A DNA stretch of 64,000 bases from Ambrosia x helenae (taxonomy: Eukaryota; Streptophyta; Magnoliopsida; Asterales; Asteraceae), in NCBI GenBank assembly GCA_030844895.1, contig JAUTDX010007104.1, positions 62,001-126,000 on the forward strand. The letters run 5' to 3'. A program made the position numbers and the translations under genes. The notes beneath the pieces are model-generated. The model made no database searches. It was not told the origin of the DNA and saw only the letters and a program-made list of their open reading frames with translations. Positions 1-11,758 of this stretch are shown in pieces. The first letter of the stretch is position 1. Each line of letters opens with the position of its first letter.

Positions 1-420
1 CTCACCTTAGGTGCTTAATGAGTTCGTGAGTTTTCTTGAGCGTGCAAACACTTAGTAATAATGCCTTGGAAAACTCGGAACTAGCTAGAGGAGATAATGA
101 TGGATGAAAACTTTAGTATGTGGGAGATGGGATAATAATGTTTTTTTTTTTGAATGGTATCAAGAGTTGAATGGTAGGCTAGTGTATTTATAGTGTAAAA
201 TTTGGAGTTGTAATTAGGGACTACTTTGACTAGGCTAGAATTTAGGAACAACTTTGACTTGACTAGAAAACCATATTTACTAACACTTTGACTTGACTAG
301 GAGACCATATTTACTAACACTTTGACTTGACTTGACTAGGAGAGTACGTTTGACTTTTCAGGTTTGACTAAGGGACCTTGAAAGGGTTTAAGTTTAATTG
401 GTTTTAATTAACATCACAAA
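1..420. other. AT-rich repeat-like DNA, no gene
   Basis: No coding frame is visible. Short runs of a TTTGACTTGACTAG-type phrase recur between about 225 and 370. Near 183-195 the minus strand reads a TATA-like CTATAAATAC, the same string that precedes the transcribed part of the LTR at 61275, so this could be the end of a minus-strand LTR. No boundary can be fixed. Confidence 0.3.
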
Positions 421-424
421 ACAC

Positions 425-503
425 CAAATGGTGTAGTGGTTTGTGTGGTGTGGTTAAGGTTTAGCCCGCCAGGGACTCGGGTTTGAATCCTGGCTCAGGC
501 AAA
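425..503 (+). repeat. tRNA-like Pol III module
   Basis: An A-box-like TGGTGTAGTGG (about 429) and B-box-like GGTTTGAATCC (about 479-489) are spaced as in a tRNA gene, and a run of seven T follows at once, a Pol III terminator. No intact cloverleaf is evident, so it is called a tRNA-derived module and not a tRNA gene. Confidence 0.55.
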
Positions 504-913
504 CATTTTTTTAACATTTTTAAATCAGAATTTTTAATACAATCCAATTTAATATTGATTATACGTCATTATTTAAACAAAAAAAATTAACAAAATGGAT
601 GGTAAAGATACTGTAAACATGAATCGGATGAATAAACGAGGGAGTTCTATATATATAAAAAAAAATTGTGTGATGTTACACTCATTCCTTCGTTTCAAAC
701 TCAAATCGTTATTGTAAGTTCGTTTTTTTTGATGCCATTTTAATCATTATACAGTTCTCTTTGAAAGCCCTATTGTTTCAGGGCTTAATCTTGTGTGAAT
801 CAGATTTATTAGTTTGAGGTTAGGGTTAGGGTTCTTGACTAGTGATTTGGGAAGAAGATGAGTAGGAGTATTATGTTAAATATTATTAACTTACAAACAA
901 TTCAACAATCCTA

Positions 914-985
914 GGCTTTAGTGTAGTGGTTTGTGTGGGTGTTTGGCTCAAGAACCACTCAGGTTCGAATCCCACATAAAGCACC
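914..985 (+). repeat. tRNA-like Pol III module with acceptor-like stem
   Basis: The module is 72 nt, tRNA-sized. It holds A box TTAGTGTAGTGG, a perfect B box GGTTCGAATCC (about 962-972), and ends GCTTTA/TAAAGC that can pair as an acceptor stem. The 3' end reads GCACCA, resembling a discriminator base plus CCA, followed by a T run. It is likely a tRNA-derived pseudogene; no working anticodon arm could be assigned. Confidence 0.6.
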
Positions 986-2698
986 ATTTTTTTTCCTGAT
1001 TTCTTTCTAATTATTATTTCTTTATTTATTTTTTTCTATATTTTAATCATTTAAAATTCATTTAAACTTAGAATATTCATAATAAATTCATTTTTGATCC
1101 AAAAATTATAAAAATTTAGGTGTAGCTTCTTGACACCATAAAGAAAAGTTCCACACTTTTATTTTCTGGAAAATGTCTTATTTTATATTTTTTATTGAAT
1201 TTATTTGTTTTAATTGTATTTAATTGATTAAAAATTCATTTTTAATGATTTTAATCTCAAACTTTTTAGGAGATTATTTCTAATCATTATGAACTGAAAT
1301 AAAAATAGTTGGTTTAGAAAACATTTATTTTTATTAATTTTCCTATTTTTTAATCATTTAAACATGATTTAATCTCATTAAATCAGTTTTAAATATAAAT
1401 AAGTTTATAAAAATTATGGGAAAATTATTTTCATTAATTTACATCAGAAAGCATCCATTTTATATAAAAATAGCATTTTTGGGTAATGTTTTGTATTATT
1501 AGCATTATTTATGTTTAATTAGATATAATTAAACATTTATTTATTTACACTATTTAAACATTTATTTTATAAATACTTTTCTTATAAAATATAAATGTTT
1601 TATATTTGAAAATCTTAATTACCATTTGTTGGATCATTGTCAAACTCATAATTATTTAATTATACCTTTATGATTATTATATATTGTATTATTTTAATTT
1701 AGTTAAAGTAATTAACTAAATTATTTTGCCTTAATTATTCAAGACATATTTTTATTTAAATATTCAATTGGTAATAATTATATTACCTAAAACACATTTA
1801 TACACTTTGGTATATTATTTTTGACATATAACTTTTATATTAATTCGATTTATCATAAAAACTCTAATTCCCCAAATCGACTTAGCAAACCCTAATGCCT
1901 TAGACCCTAGATGCCATAGACTTTTAGACTTTTCCCTTATTAGTATTCTTATACGTTATAGGTTGAATTCCTCGGAATTCCCATTATTTAGCTCACGACC
2001 GCTTAAGTTGGATTTTGATCACTTTCGCAAACTGTGAGTATATCTTTCCCCTTTTTCATGTTTTACACTTTTGGGGTGACTCATGTACGCTTATTACTTC
2101 ACTCACTTAATCATGGTTTATCATATATTCACAATCGCAATTCTTGTATGTGTTTTACTTGTTGATTCGCTGATAGTGTGTACTCATGACCTGAATCATT
2201 AACCGTTCTGCGGCCTAGCATAGCAATAAATAGTACTTAAATATTGTTATGTGTGAACGATTATTCATCGCCTACTATGAGCGAATACTATATATATGTG
2301 TGACTCTTGATTCATTAAACAAAGGTTTGATTTTGGGTAGCATTTGTACACAGCTTGAACACTAAATTGTAGACAGTATAACACGTGAATTGCGAAACAC
2401 TTTTTCTACTGTATGTATTCAAAACAGGGTATGCTCACCAATACAATTTTTGTATTGACCAAATTATTTTGTACATGTTTCGGGTTGTTTTGAGATGCAT
2501 CCTTTAAGCTTTCGGATTTATATTTAGATTTTGATTCATTGTATTTCAATTTAGTTGGCAGTTAGAATCGTTGTATTTCATTTTAATGTAATAAATTATT
2601 TAATCAATGTATTCAAATTTACACTTTAGTCCATGAGTTATTGAACAATCGTCACTACGTGACACCTCGATGTTTCCGCTATCGGTTGGGGTGTTACA

Positions 2699-3246
2699 TA
2701 AATGAACCTTAATCTACAAAGCGTGTGAAAGAACGTAGACTGTAGATTAGGGTTAAGTATAATGCGGTGGCACGATCATAATATTTAAGAAAATTAAAAA
2801 CGGTTTAACACAGATAAGCGTATTATCGTCCAATTGCAGAATCAAATTTCAATTCAATTCAATTTTGTGTCTCTCTTTTCTCGTTAATCAGTTTTATGAT
2901 CGGGAAAAAAAAAACTCATGTAATCGACGAATGTAATAAAAAACCACCAGATCGGAAAACCATGCTCTGTTTTCAAAAACCCATGACCTTGGACATGCTC
3001 TGTTTTTTAAGAAAAAACAAAGCATGATTCACTAACTAATTCGATTACAGGTTATGACTACGAAACGTAAAATCAAGTAAGCATTTCATCATTGTTTATA
3101 AATAACTTTTGATCTTACTAATTAAACAACATCTACAACCTAAAAACGTTTCAATGAATCTGATGATGAAGGAGAAAGAAGAATAATATGTATCTGTTAG
3201 TGATTGAAAAACACACATTATAAATAAATAAAACGCACTTTATAAA
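2699..3246. other. AT-rich intergenic DNA, nothing recognised
   Basis: No reading frame, RNA gene or element boundary could be supported here. Confidence 0.4.
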
Positions 3247-3430
3247 TGAATGAGTTAACTGCCAATTTCGTCCCTGGTTTTGGTCCAGTCTGCTGCTCCA
3301 GTCCAAAAAAGTGTTTTTTTTTCAATTGAACACCTGACGTTTGGATTTTGTTGCTATTTTCATCCATTTCACTAACTTGGTTAGAAATTGGCGTTAAGTC
3401 AGGGGTAGCCTTGTTATTTTGCCTAGTTAA
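3247..3430. repeat. Degenerate MULE-TIR-like repeat
   Basis: The block shares CTAACTTGGTTAG and CGTTAAGTCAGG, in the same order and similar spacing, with the terminal inverted repeats of the MULE at 44349/57243. It also has a similar 'cgtcc' phrase near its start. No partner TIR or target duplication is seen, so it is a remnant or solo TIR of a related family. Confidence 0.4.
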
Positions 3431-3509
3431 ATGAGGGGCAATTTGGACCTTTCATCTATTATGATTATTTTAAACCCTAATTTATCAAACCTACCCATCT
3501 CCACCCCCA

Positions 3510-3548
<39 letters not shown>

Positions 3549-4557
3549 ACAACACAACACCACCACCATTCTCTGCAAAATATACCCACCTTAATTTCTT
3601 TCCCTTTACATACACAGCATCACAACCATTCTCTGCAAAATCGATTTGTTGACAGGTGGTTGATAGCTTGAAATTGAAGAAGTTATGTAGCCATCAATGT
3701 CATAAAGGTAATGTTCTAAAACAAACCCTAAATACCCAATTTGTTCCTGTTGAAACCCCCATGGATTCGGATGGTGTTGGAGAACGGAGGAGATGGTGGC
3801 GACTATTAAGGTTATGGGAATTATTATAAACTGGGCACGATTGGAAGGGTATGGTTAAGGTTTGGGATTTGATTAAGTCGATGATGGAGATGCGGTTACC
3901 GATTGGAGACATTAAAAGTGTGTTGTTGATTATTATTGTGTTGTCGCCTCTGTATGGTGCTCCGAGTAGGTTTTGGAAATGGTAGTTCATGGTTGTTGTT
4001 AAACCCGAATTAAGTACTTAGGTGGTGGCAAAGGTGGTGGATTCGGATGTTGGTGACGGTGAGATAGCGACTAGGGTTTTTTTATCAGCCTTGAGTTCAT
4101 TGTGGTGTTGTTGTTTTTGTTTCTAGATTCGATTAGTTGATCGATCGAGTGCATCCTATAAATTTTGTTGAAATCGGTTCCAACATGACTTATAGGTTGA
4201 AAGTTCATGTAATTAAGGTAAATGAAATCCAAATGCATATGATGAGATAAACAATTAAACTTAAAAGGTTTTTGGGGGATTGAAATAATTACCCATATCT
4301 CACACGTACATTGCTACTCACACAAATGCACATAATTACTTTCATACGTAGGTTTGCTTACTTATAACCATTTAGATGCATTAATCCTTAAAAAGATACT
4401 TAGCAGTACTGATCTATGCGCATATTGCAGGCACACAACTGTTATTGTTACAAGATACCATGGTACTCCGGTGGTAGTGTCCCTTCGGAAATGCAAGTGG
4501 AATGGCCCCTCGATCACATTGAACAAATTTTAAATCATAGTTGTCTGTGGTTACTTA
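3431..4557. other. Intergenic DNA with (CT)n microsatellite
   Basis: A (CT)n tract of about 16 units lies at 3512-3544. The small frames around it are low-complexity translations of this tract and have no recognisable domain. No gene is supported. Confidence 0.45.
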
Positions 4558-4766
4558 GGGGGTGTTTGGGATTGATTATTCAAAACAGATTATGCGTTTT
4601 GGAAAAGCAGGGGTAGAGCTGCTTATAGATTATTGCGTTTTGATAGCCTAAAAAACTTATTATCTGCGTTTTCAAAACGCAATCCAAACACTAAAAACTG
4701 ATTATCTGCGTTTTCAAAACGCAATAATCTAAAAATCAGATTTAAAACGCAATCCCAAACACCCTC
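4558..4766. mobile_element. Tourist/PIF-Harbinger-like MITE (copy A)
   Basis: The 209-bp element has ends GGGGGTGTTTGGGATTG and CAATCCCAAACACCCTC that are inverted repeats, flanked on both sides by TTA (4555-4557 and 4767-4769), the Harbinger target duplication. The interior contains several inverted copies of GCGTTTTnAAAACGC, so it can fold on itself. A second copy lies at 35166-35363 inside an intron. Confidence 0.8.
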
Positions 4767-4769
4767 TTA

Positions 4770-5756
4770 ATAAACTACATTGGATTATTACCAGATAACA
4801 ATACAATTTGTTACTCATTACGGTCGAATATTGAAACTATTTTAACATTGAGATTTAGTTCCTTTAGCATGTCTGATTTTCTTACATGTTACTGTGGGTG
4901 TATACTTTTCATCATTGACTATTACAAAGCATTGTTCAAAAGCTTTATTGGCTTTGCTGTTGATGTTGTTACTGTTGCTTGCTGCTATTTATTTGGTATT
5001 ATGTGGTATAGGATGCACAAGTTGCAAACAACATTAATGCCCCTAAGAAAAATATATTGTTTACTTTTTATAGAAAATGTACATGTTAATAAATTAATGG
5101 TTTTTAACATATATTTATTAAAGTCTTATGATTAACTTTCAAAAAAAAAGTCTTACGATTAAAATGTACCATTTCATTATCAAGATGATGTGCGCTAATA
5201 AAAATAGCGTATAAGAATTGTTTTCTCTTTGTATAGGGGCAATTCACCCTGTTTACAAATTAATGAGTTATTTTGGTTATGTTTATTTCCAATTTGATCT
5301 AAAAGGTGAACTAAATTGGTAAGTAAGGATAGTATATTTAGCCAATTATGCCTTTAATGTTGCGCATCATAGACATGTGTCCTAAATGTTCCTATAATTA
5401 TTCAACAAGAAAGTATGCGTTTCACGTGACAACTAACTATTTGCATTTGGTTTTTTGTATGTGCAGATTATGGGGCATCAATCATATGTTTAGTATGCTT
5501 TGCAGTCGAATATGGCATCATCACCAGATGTTATATCTTTTTTAGTTAAGCTGGGTGAAGTTGTACATCCCAATGCAGTTGAGAGATTGTTTTCCAAAAG
5601 GTTTTTTTTAACAATGGGTTTCACTTATAGGTGATAACTTTGACCCTTTACCTATTTACCTAATTAAATGGGTTGATTTCGATTTTCAATTAAACTTTTC
5701 CCTAACGGGTCAAATGGACCAGAGGAAAATAAAGCCCTTGTATGTTTAACCCGGCA
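4770..5756. other. AT-rich intergenic DNA, no supported gene
   Basis: Frames of up to 95 codons occur (for example 4848-5135), but they show no domain, no homopolymer-free composition and no splice context that would support a gene. Confidence 0.4.
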
Positions 5757-5836
5757 ATGTGTTCAAGACTTTTTTTTTTTGAACATTGACTTTCATTAAA
5801 CCAAAAGGCTAGCCCTCAAAAACGGGGACTACCACA

Positions 5837-6778
5837 TTACAAACATATATACAAGGGGGATTTAACCCAATCATTCCAAACTAACCTATTAAATTTCGAT
5901 CTATTCTTCAACCAAAGGAACGCCAAGGACTTCACCTCGGCCACCACATCCCTCGCAAATCTCGAAATCTGTTGAAATATCTTTCCATTTCTTGTTTTCC
6001 ATATCATCCATACCGTAATCATTACAATTCCACGAACTATCTTTTTCCGCCATTTTCCACCATGAATACTTTTATAGAGCGTTAGAAGATCCTCAAAATC
6101 GTAAGCATAAAATGGAACTAAACCACACCAATTTGTAATCCTATTCCAAACCTCGTACGCGAATTCACATCCCACAAACAAATGTTTAGCATCTTCCAGT
6201 TGACTTTCACACAAAGGGCACTTCGTATCCGGCACATGAATTCTCCTTTGCACCAAAGCTGATCTAGTCGGGATCCTTTCAAATTCAGCTCGCCAATTCA
6301 GAATGTTAACTTTAAGCGGCACCCACTTCTCCCACTTCATCTTATGATCACGAACACCTCCATTCCCTTGGCGCAAAAGCTTTTTAACATTTGCCACTGA
6401 GAAATTTTCATCCCCACTATTATCCCAGAACCACTTATCCTCATTATTCGACATTTTGACCACCTGTAAGCTTCTATCTAAGTCTTGGAACTCCGAAATT
6501 TCAGTCACCGTACCTGGGTATCTATACCAGCAGCCCGCAAACTTGCAACCTTGCTGAGAATCCAAAACCCGATCCCTAATAGAAGCTGCTTTGTTTCTTT
6601 CCAGCCTATACAGAGCCGGCCACCTTGTCTTAAGCGTAGACGACCCCATCCACCTATCTATCCAAAATCTGATTTGGTTACCATTACCCAGTCTGCATCT
6701 AATCAACTGCGACAAGCTTTGACCATTGAATGATATAGCGAGTGTAAAAGTGACAATTGCCTTCCAACATCCTGCCAA
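5837..6778 (-). pseudogene. LINE ORF2, C-terminal part (zf-RVT region)
   Basis: The 313-codon frame is the C-terminal third of the LINE ORF2. Its RCRLGNGNQIRFWIDRW phrase is typical of the segment after plant LINE reverse transcriptases. A zinc-binding zf-RVT region follows, with CPLCESQLEDAKHLFVGC (Cys-x2-Cys ... His ... Cys). It overlaps the end of the RT frame at 6703-6778, so a frameshift separates the two. No RNase H domain follows; the frame ends about 65 bases before the poly(A) tail. The piece is a continuation of the same protein, not a separate gene. Confidence 0.85.
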
Positions 6779-8109
6779 AGATCGCTTAATAGGTAAAAAC
6801 TCCCAATACCCCCTCCCCCGTGAATGGCCAGCACCACCTTACGCCATAAAGAATGGGTTTCAACATTGAAACGCCACGCCCATTTTGTAATCAGAGCTGC
6901 ATTAACATCTCCCATCCGTGTAACCCCCAAACCACCATCTTTTTTAGACGTGCATACCACCTCCCATGCTACCCAGTGAACCTTCTTTTCCTCACTTGTC
7001 CCAGCCCACAAAAACTTTTTCATACATCCCTCGATTATATCTAACACCTTCTTTGGGGCCTTATAAATAGATAAATAGTAGATAGGAATACTCGAGAGCA
7101 CCGATTTTATGAGGGTCAATCTACCTCCCATTGATAGAGTATTGGCTTTCCAAGAAGCCAATCTATGTTGCACGGATTCCACCACCGAGTTCCAATGGCA
7201 CACCCTATTCATGTTCGCCCCAACCCGAATCCCCAAGTAGTCGAAAGGCAAAGAGCCCTCCCTACACCCAAGAATCTCAGCCATACTTCCCACTTCCCCT
7301 TCCTCCACTCCTATACCATACAAATAGGATTTGTGAATATTTATTTTAAGACCCGAACAAATATGAAACACCCGAAGCACCCTAGCCACCTTCTCTATAT
7401 TATCTTTGGACCATTCCCCTACAAGCAATGCATCATCGGCATAAAACAAGTGAGTTAGCGGCTCGGAATTAACATCAAACTTTAACCCTTTAAACTCCCC
7501 CAATACCCCCGCTTTCGAAATCAAGCAATGAAGCGCTTCCATAACCACCAAGAATAAGAATGGCGACAACGGATCTCCTTGACGCACCCCCTTCTCACAT
7601 TGAAACTCGAACGTAGGAGCACCATTAACAAGAATTGCCGACCTAGCCGATACAAGAACTCCCTTTACCCATGTACACCATTTCCCCGGAAAACCCATCT
7701 GATCCAACATAGATAAAACAAATTCCCAATTCACATTGTCGTACGCTTTTTCAAAATCAATCTTTAACATGAACGCCTTTTCCTTTCTGTTTTTCACCCA
7801 CCCAATCATTTCATTAATCACGAGCGGACCATCTAAAATGTACCGACCTGAAAGGAAAGCCGATTGCGTCTACGAGATCACGTTACCCAACACTCTTTTC
7901 ATTCTAGAGGCCAACACTTTAGAGATCACCTTACTAACAATCCCAATTAAATTAATTGGCCTATAGTCTTTAAACCCAACCGGAGTTTTTGTCTTTGGTA
8001 TCAACGTGATAAAAGAGGAACTACACCCTTTATTGATGCTTCCTGACTCATAAAACTGATCAAGCAGCCGCGTAAAGTCCTCCTCAAGAAATACCCAAAA
8101 ATGTTTCAC
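6703..8109 (-). pseudogene. LINE ORF2, reverse transcriptase segment
   Basis: This segment encodes the catalytic RT domain. It includes SSFITLIPKTKTPVGFKDYR, then IDFEKAYDNVNW, then GVRQGDPLSPFLF, the active-site FYADDALL and LPFDYLGIRVG, all classic LINE RT motifs. An in-frame TAG near 7863-7878 splits it into 7870-8109 and 6703-7821; the protein continues TQSAFLSGRY right after the stop. The join to the endonuclease part at about 8106-8140 and the join to the C-terminal part at about 6740-6780 both change frame. The active-site residues themselves are intact, but the copy cannot make a whole ORF2 protein. Confidence 0.9.
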
Positions 8110-9500
8110 AAACCGAAAATTAAAGCCGTCCGGACCCGGGCTCTATCCGACCCACAATCAAAAACTGCCTCCCTAACTTCTTCTTTGGAGAACCGAGTAA
8201 TCAAGTAAGCCCCACTACCCGAATCAAGTTGTTTAATATTACTACATACCAAACCCGGCCGCTTCTTAACGGGATCCGCAAAATGCCGTCTGAAATGTCT
8301 CAAAACTTCTTTCTTAACTAATGTCGGTCTTGAAACCCAAATGCCATTTATCAACAAACCAGGAATTGCATTCCCTGCCTTCCTTCCATTGATCACCCTA
8401 TGGAAGAAAGCTGAATTATCATCCCCCTCCATCGCCCACCTCACTCTCGATTTTTGCCTCAAATCCTTCGATTTACACATATTATAATGATTCAAACCCC
8501 GTCTACACTCCTCCAACACCCAACCCTCCTCTTCTTCCAAATCTCTATACTCCATTTCTTTTTCTAAATTTTTGGCTTCTTCTTTCAGTAAAGCGACCTC
8601 ATCCCCTTCTCGTTTTAATTTGTCATTCCACCAATTCTTTAATATCTGCCTCAATCTTCTAAGCTTGGAGTTTATCACCACATCGGCCGGGCCATGAATC
8701 ACCTCCGAGTCTAGAAGCTTAATAACCGTCTCTTCACAACCATCTCTAAGCAGCCAGGAATTGAACCACCGAAATGGTTTTGGCCCAAAGTTAGAGTCCT
8801 CCAAAGTCAACAATAAGGGGCAATGATCAGAAGTCTCTCTTGGTAACGCCCTCAAACAAGCCAACGGCCATCTGTTAAAGAAATTAGAACAAACAAGGAC
8901 ACGATCAATATTACTCATTTTATACTCCTTACCTCTTCCCGTGAGACATGTAAATTTATGCCCCCTCATAGAATATTCCTGCAAACCTAATTCATCAATC
9001 ATCGTATTAAAATCGAAAGCGACCCCATGGTTGAATCTGGAATTCCTTCTATCTTCCTGGAACCTGACGGCGTTAAAATCTCCCAACATAATAAAATTGC
9101 CAACACAGCCCCTAAACTCCACAACAATCTCATCCCAAACCCTCTTCTTAGCAGCAGCCCGTTGAGGGCCATATACATTAAAGACATTAATCAACGTACC
9201 ATCAGCCACTAACCTACCTTTAACCAACAGAAAATTTTGTCTCTGTACAACCGCCAGTTTAGAAAAAACCTTTGGATTCCAAACACTCACTAACCCTTCT
9301 GATCTACCTGAGGCATCAACCTTCTCAAAATCAAAACCCCCATCCCCCCAATAATTAACAATCTCATTCCTAACCAAATCACCCACCATAGTTTCCTGAA
9401 GCACAACAAAATCCACCCCAAACCTGTTCTTCATACCCCTTACCCACCTATTTTTCCCATCTCCCCTCAACCCTCTAACATTTAGACAAAGAAAATTCAT
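8106..9500 (-). pseudogene. LINE ORF2, N-terminal endonuclease segment
   Basis: The frame starts MNFLCLNVRGLRG and contains the apurinic-like endonuclease (exonuclease-endonuclease-phosphatase fold) motifs: LQETMVG, the NVYGPQ strand, LGDFNAVR, and SDHCPLLL near residue 235. Such endonucleases nick target DNA to prime reverse transcription. After the domain (about residue 250 onward) runs a helical linker with KSRVRWAMEGDDNSAFFH, also typical of plant L1 ORF2. The frame is lost at about 8106, where the RT part continues in another frame. The start codon overlaps the stop of the upstream frame as ATGA (9500-9497), suggesting coupled translation. Confidence 0.88.
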
Positions 9501-10056
9501 TGATTCACTACCTGTAATCCTTCGCCAATTACCGTATCTCTTACCATTCCTCTTTGATTTTCCAATCGAGCCCCCAAGAGGACGCCCAATCTAATTGTCT
9601 CTGATATTTCTTTGGACTCACCATCAACCACGCCATCGACAATAGGCTCCGGCCGGTCCTCCTGTTCATTACTCTCATCGTCCAGACAGTTAGACTCCTG
9701 GTTAATTTCATCAGGCATATACGTTTTTTTCACCAGACCTAAAAAGGCCATCTCCTAGCCCATCGTTACCTTCCTGGTCCCCTTCATCATGTATGCCCAC
9801 TTCTGTCTCCAGCCCATTATGCACTCTACTTTTGGGCTTTTTCTCTATTTTACACCTTTCCAGGCTGCTAGAATACGATGGAGTGGGCTGGCCCACTATC
9901 TCACCCACTTGTTTTTTCTTTCTTTTATTAACATGTGCAATAGACGCTTCCAAACCAACATTATCACTTGCCTCTTTTTAAAAATTAAATTGACTTGCAG
10001 GAATAAAACAATCTTCATTATTATCTTCCTTAAATATCTCCTCATTAAAAGCCTGG
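9497..10056 (-). pseudogene. LINE ORF1, C-terminal part (downstream of Athila insertion)
   Basis: This is the 3' part of ORF1, cut from its 5' part by the Athila insertion at 10057-10061. From the junction the frame runs about 24 codons to a TAA (about 9978), continues in frame to 9711, and then shifts into the 9497-9751 frame, which ends in the ATGA shared with ORF2. The composition is acidic and polar with a lysine-rich patch (KRKKKQ), as expected for the poorly conserved ORF1 tail. No domain is identifiable. A stop and a frameshift make it non-functional. Confidence 0.65.
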
Positions 10057-10061
10057 TCAAC

Positions 10062-11734
10062 TGATGTATTGCAAAATACATCGGTTATTTGTACATATTT
10101 TGAGTCGTTATCGGGTCAGTGTGTGTCGTTTATATATATTTTTCGGTTTCTATTTAGTATTTTATGTGTCACAGGAATCCGGATGGCAAAATAGGCAAAT
10201 TTATGCATAAACGGTGCTTTACGAGGTCCCGGATGAGTCACAAATGAAAAGAGAAGATAAAAATAAACAAAATTGGAAAAATCATCCCGTCGTGTCACGC
10301 GACAGACTCCCTTGCATCCCGTCGTGTCACGCGGCGCTATGCAGATTCAGCTTTGAGGGCATCGTGTCATGCGACCACTTACCCAGGATCCCGTCGCGTG
10401 ACGCGATGGCCATCAGGAAGCCCAAAATTGTGTTTTTCAAGCCCAAATCGGATTTTAAAACCCTAGAACAAAATTTTAAGAGGTATTCTTGACTTTTGGA
10501 CGATTGGAGAGCTGCTCAAGGTGATTCCAAGGCAAGAAAAGGGCAAGGTTCGAGATTTGAAGCGAGAGTTTCGACTTCCTCGGGTGTTCATCATTCGGTT
10601 TAGTTGTTTCTTAGTTTTCTTTCATTCAAACTCATGTTGATTGATATTATGAACCTTTTGATTTCTGTTTTGATGGTGTTTTGTGGCTAAACTCTTATAG
10701 CTACCTAGACTAAGACGAATACTATGCTTTGATTTGCGATTTTTATGGTTTTTTGGAACTTGTTTTGGATTTATGATTCAGTAAAGATTTTGATTTCTTT
10801 AGATCTAGTGTATGTGCGTATTTATTATTTTCTTATTGTCACTTATTCACTCCACTTGCACTTTTGTGAATGTCTTTCATGTATGAGTGCTAGTTAGGTT
10901 GCAGACTTTGTGTAGCAACTAGTTTATGGTCAATAGTCGCGAGTTTACCATAGGAGTGATATTTGGTGGTTAGAAGATTTTAGGTATTCTTCCAAGTTCA
11001 ATAGCTGTGAGGTGAGGGCTTGTTGGTATGTCTAGGTTGTTAAATTGCTAGGTTAGAGGCTTTGTGAGAAGATCTGCCTAGTTTCCCTTTCAACTCGTGC
11101 ATATCAAGTTAGATCTAGGCTTCAATAATTACCCCTTGCACCTAGTGTAGTGAGGCTTTCGCGCTGTGAGGTAGATTGTCTAGCGGGTACTCGATCATAA
11201 GAGTTAGATAACCTGTGAGGGTTTGTACTCCAACCGGTAGTTTAATAGCACAACAATATTCTAGGGTTTCCCCTTGAGAAGGGTCAAGGGTGTCTAGTTT
11301 ATTCTTGATGTTTAGTATTTTAAGATCCCGGTTCCAAATCAGTTCCATAACCATAGAAGCTTATCAGGCATAGTTAGGAGTCTGGTCTAGGTAGTGTCTT
11401 ATCATCATCTGAAATCATCTTAGCTCAATTATCGTTTTTAGTTAAGTATAGTTAACCTTAGGTAATCTTTATTTTATTGCAAATTAGTTTTTAGTAAAAC
11501 TCCCCTTTTTAATTAATAAATAGTTTTATTTCAGTTTTAGATAAGTTTTCGAGTCTAATTACCGTCTTCCATTAGAGTCTCGTGGGTTCGATATCCGGAC
11601 TTACTTTAGCTTTACTAGAGTCGATAGGTTTGCTTGCCTGTCAGTAGTTTAGTTTTAGAGAGTCTAGAGTATTACTAGGTGTCCAGTTTTAGGTTTAATT
11701 TAGTTATTTTTATTAAACTACTTTTAGCACATCA
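10062..11734 (+). repeat. Athila 5' LTR
   Basis: The LTR is 1,673 bp with TG...CA ends. Its first 20 bases after the T form a hairpin (stem GATGTATT / AATACATC). Four copies of a TCGTGTCACGCG-like motif lie at 10288-10407. A 70-codon antisense frame (11142-11354, minus) recurs in the other two Athila LTRs of the window. Confidence 0.93.
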
Positions 11735-11740
11735 AGTTTT

Positions 11741-11758
11741 TGGCGCCGTTGCCGGGGA
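11741..11758 (+). promoter_or_regulatory. Athila primer binding site (tRNA-Asp)
   Basis: TGGCGCCGTTGCCGGGGA is complementary to the 3' end of plant tRNA-Asp. It begins six bases after the 5' LTR. The same site occurs inverted at 61885-61902. Confidence 0.9.

Larger units (their letters stand above)
420..2698 (+). mobile_element. LTR-like block (solo or truncated LTR) related to the 48574-56555 element
   Basis: The last 60 bases, ending GGTTGGGGTGTTACA at 2698, closely match the LTR ends at 51305 and 56555, including the phrase AACAATCGTCACTACGTG. Further upstream the GTGAGTAT / TTTTTGGGGTG region (about 2033-2080) and the GCTCACCAA...GTTGACC-like region (about 2431-2460) are in the same order as in those LTRs. 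No PBS follows 2698, so this is not a 5' LTR of an intact element. The 5' boundary is not clear and no target duplication was found. It carries two tRNA-like modules, a trait shared with the intact LTRs. Confidence 0.6.

Noticed and set aside
3427..3652. Small frames on both strands at 3427-3652
   Set aside because: Translations of a (CT)n microsatellite.
8941..9212. Plus-strand frames over the LINE and other elements
   Set aside because: They are shadows of the minus-strand endonuclease; codon pattern and motifs favour the minus strand.
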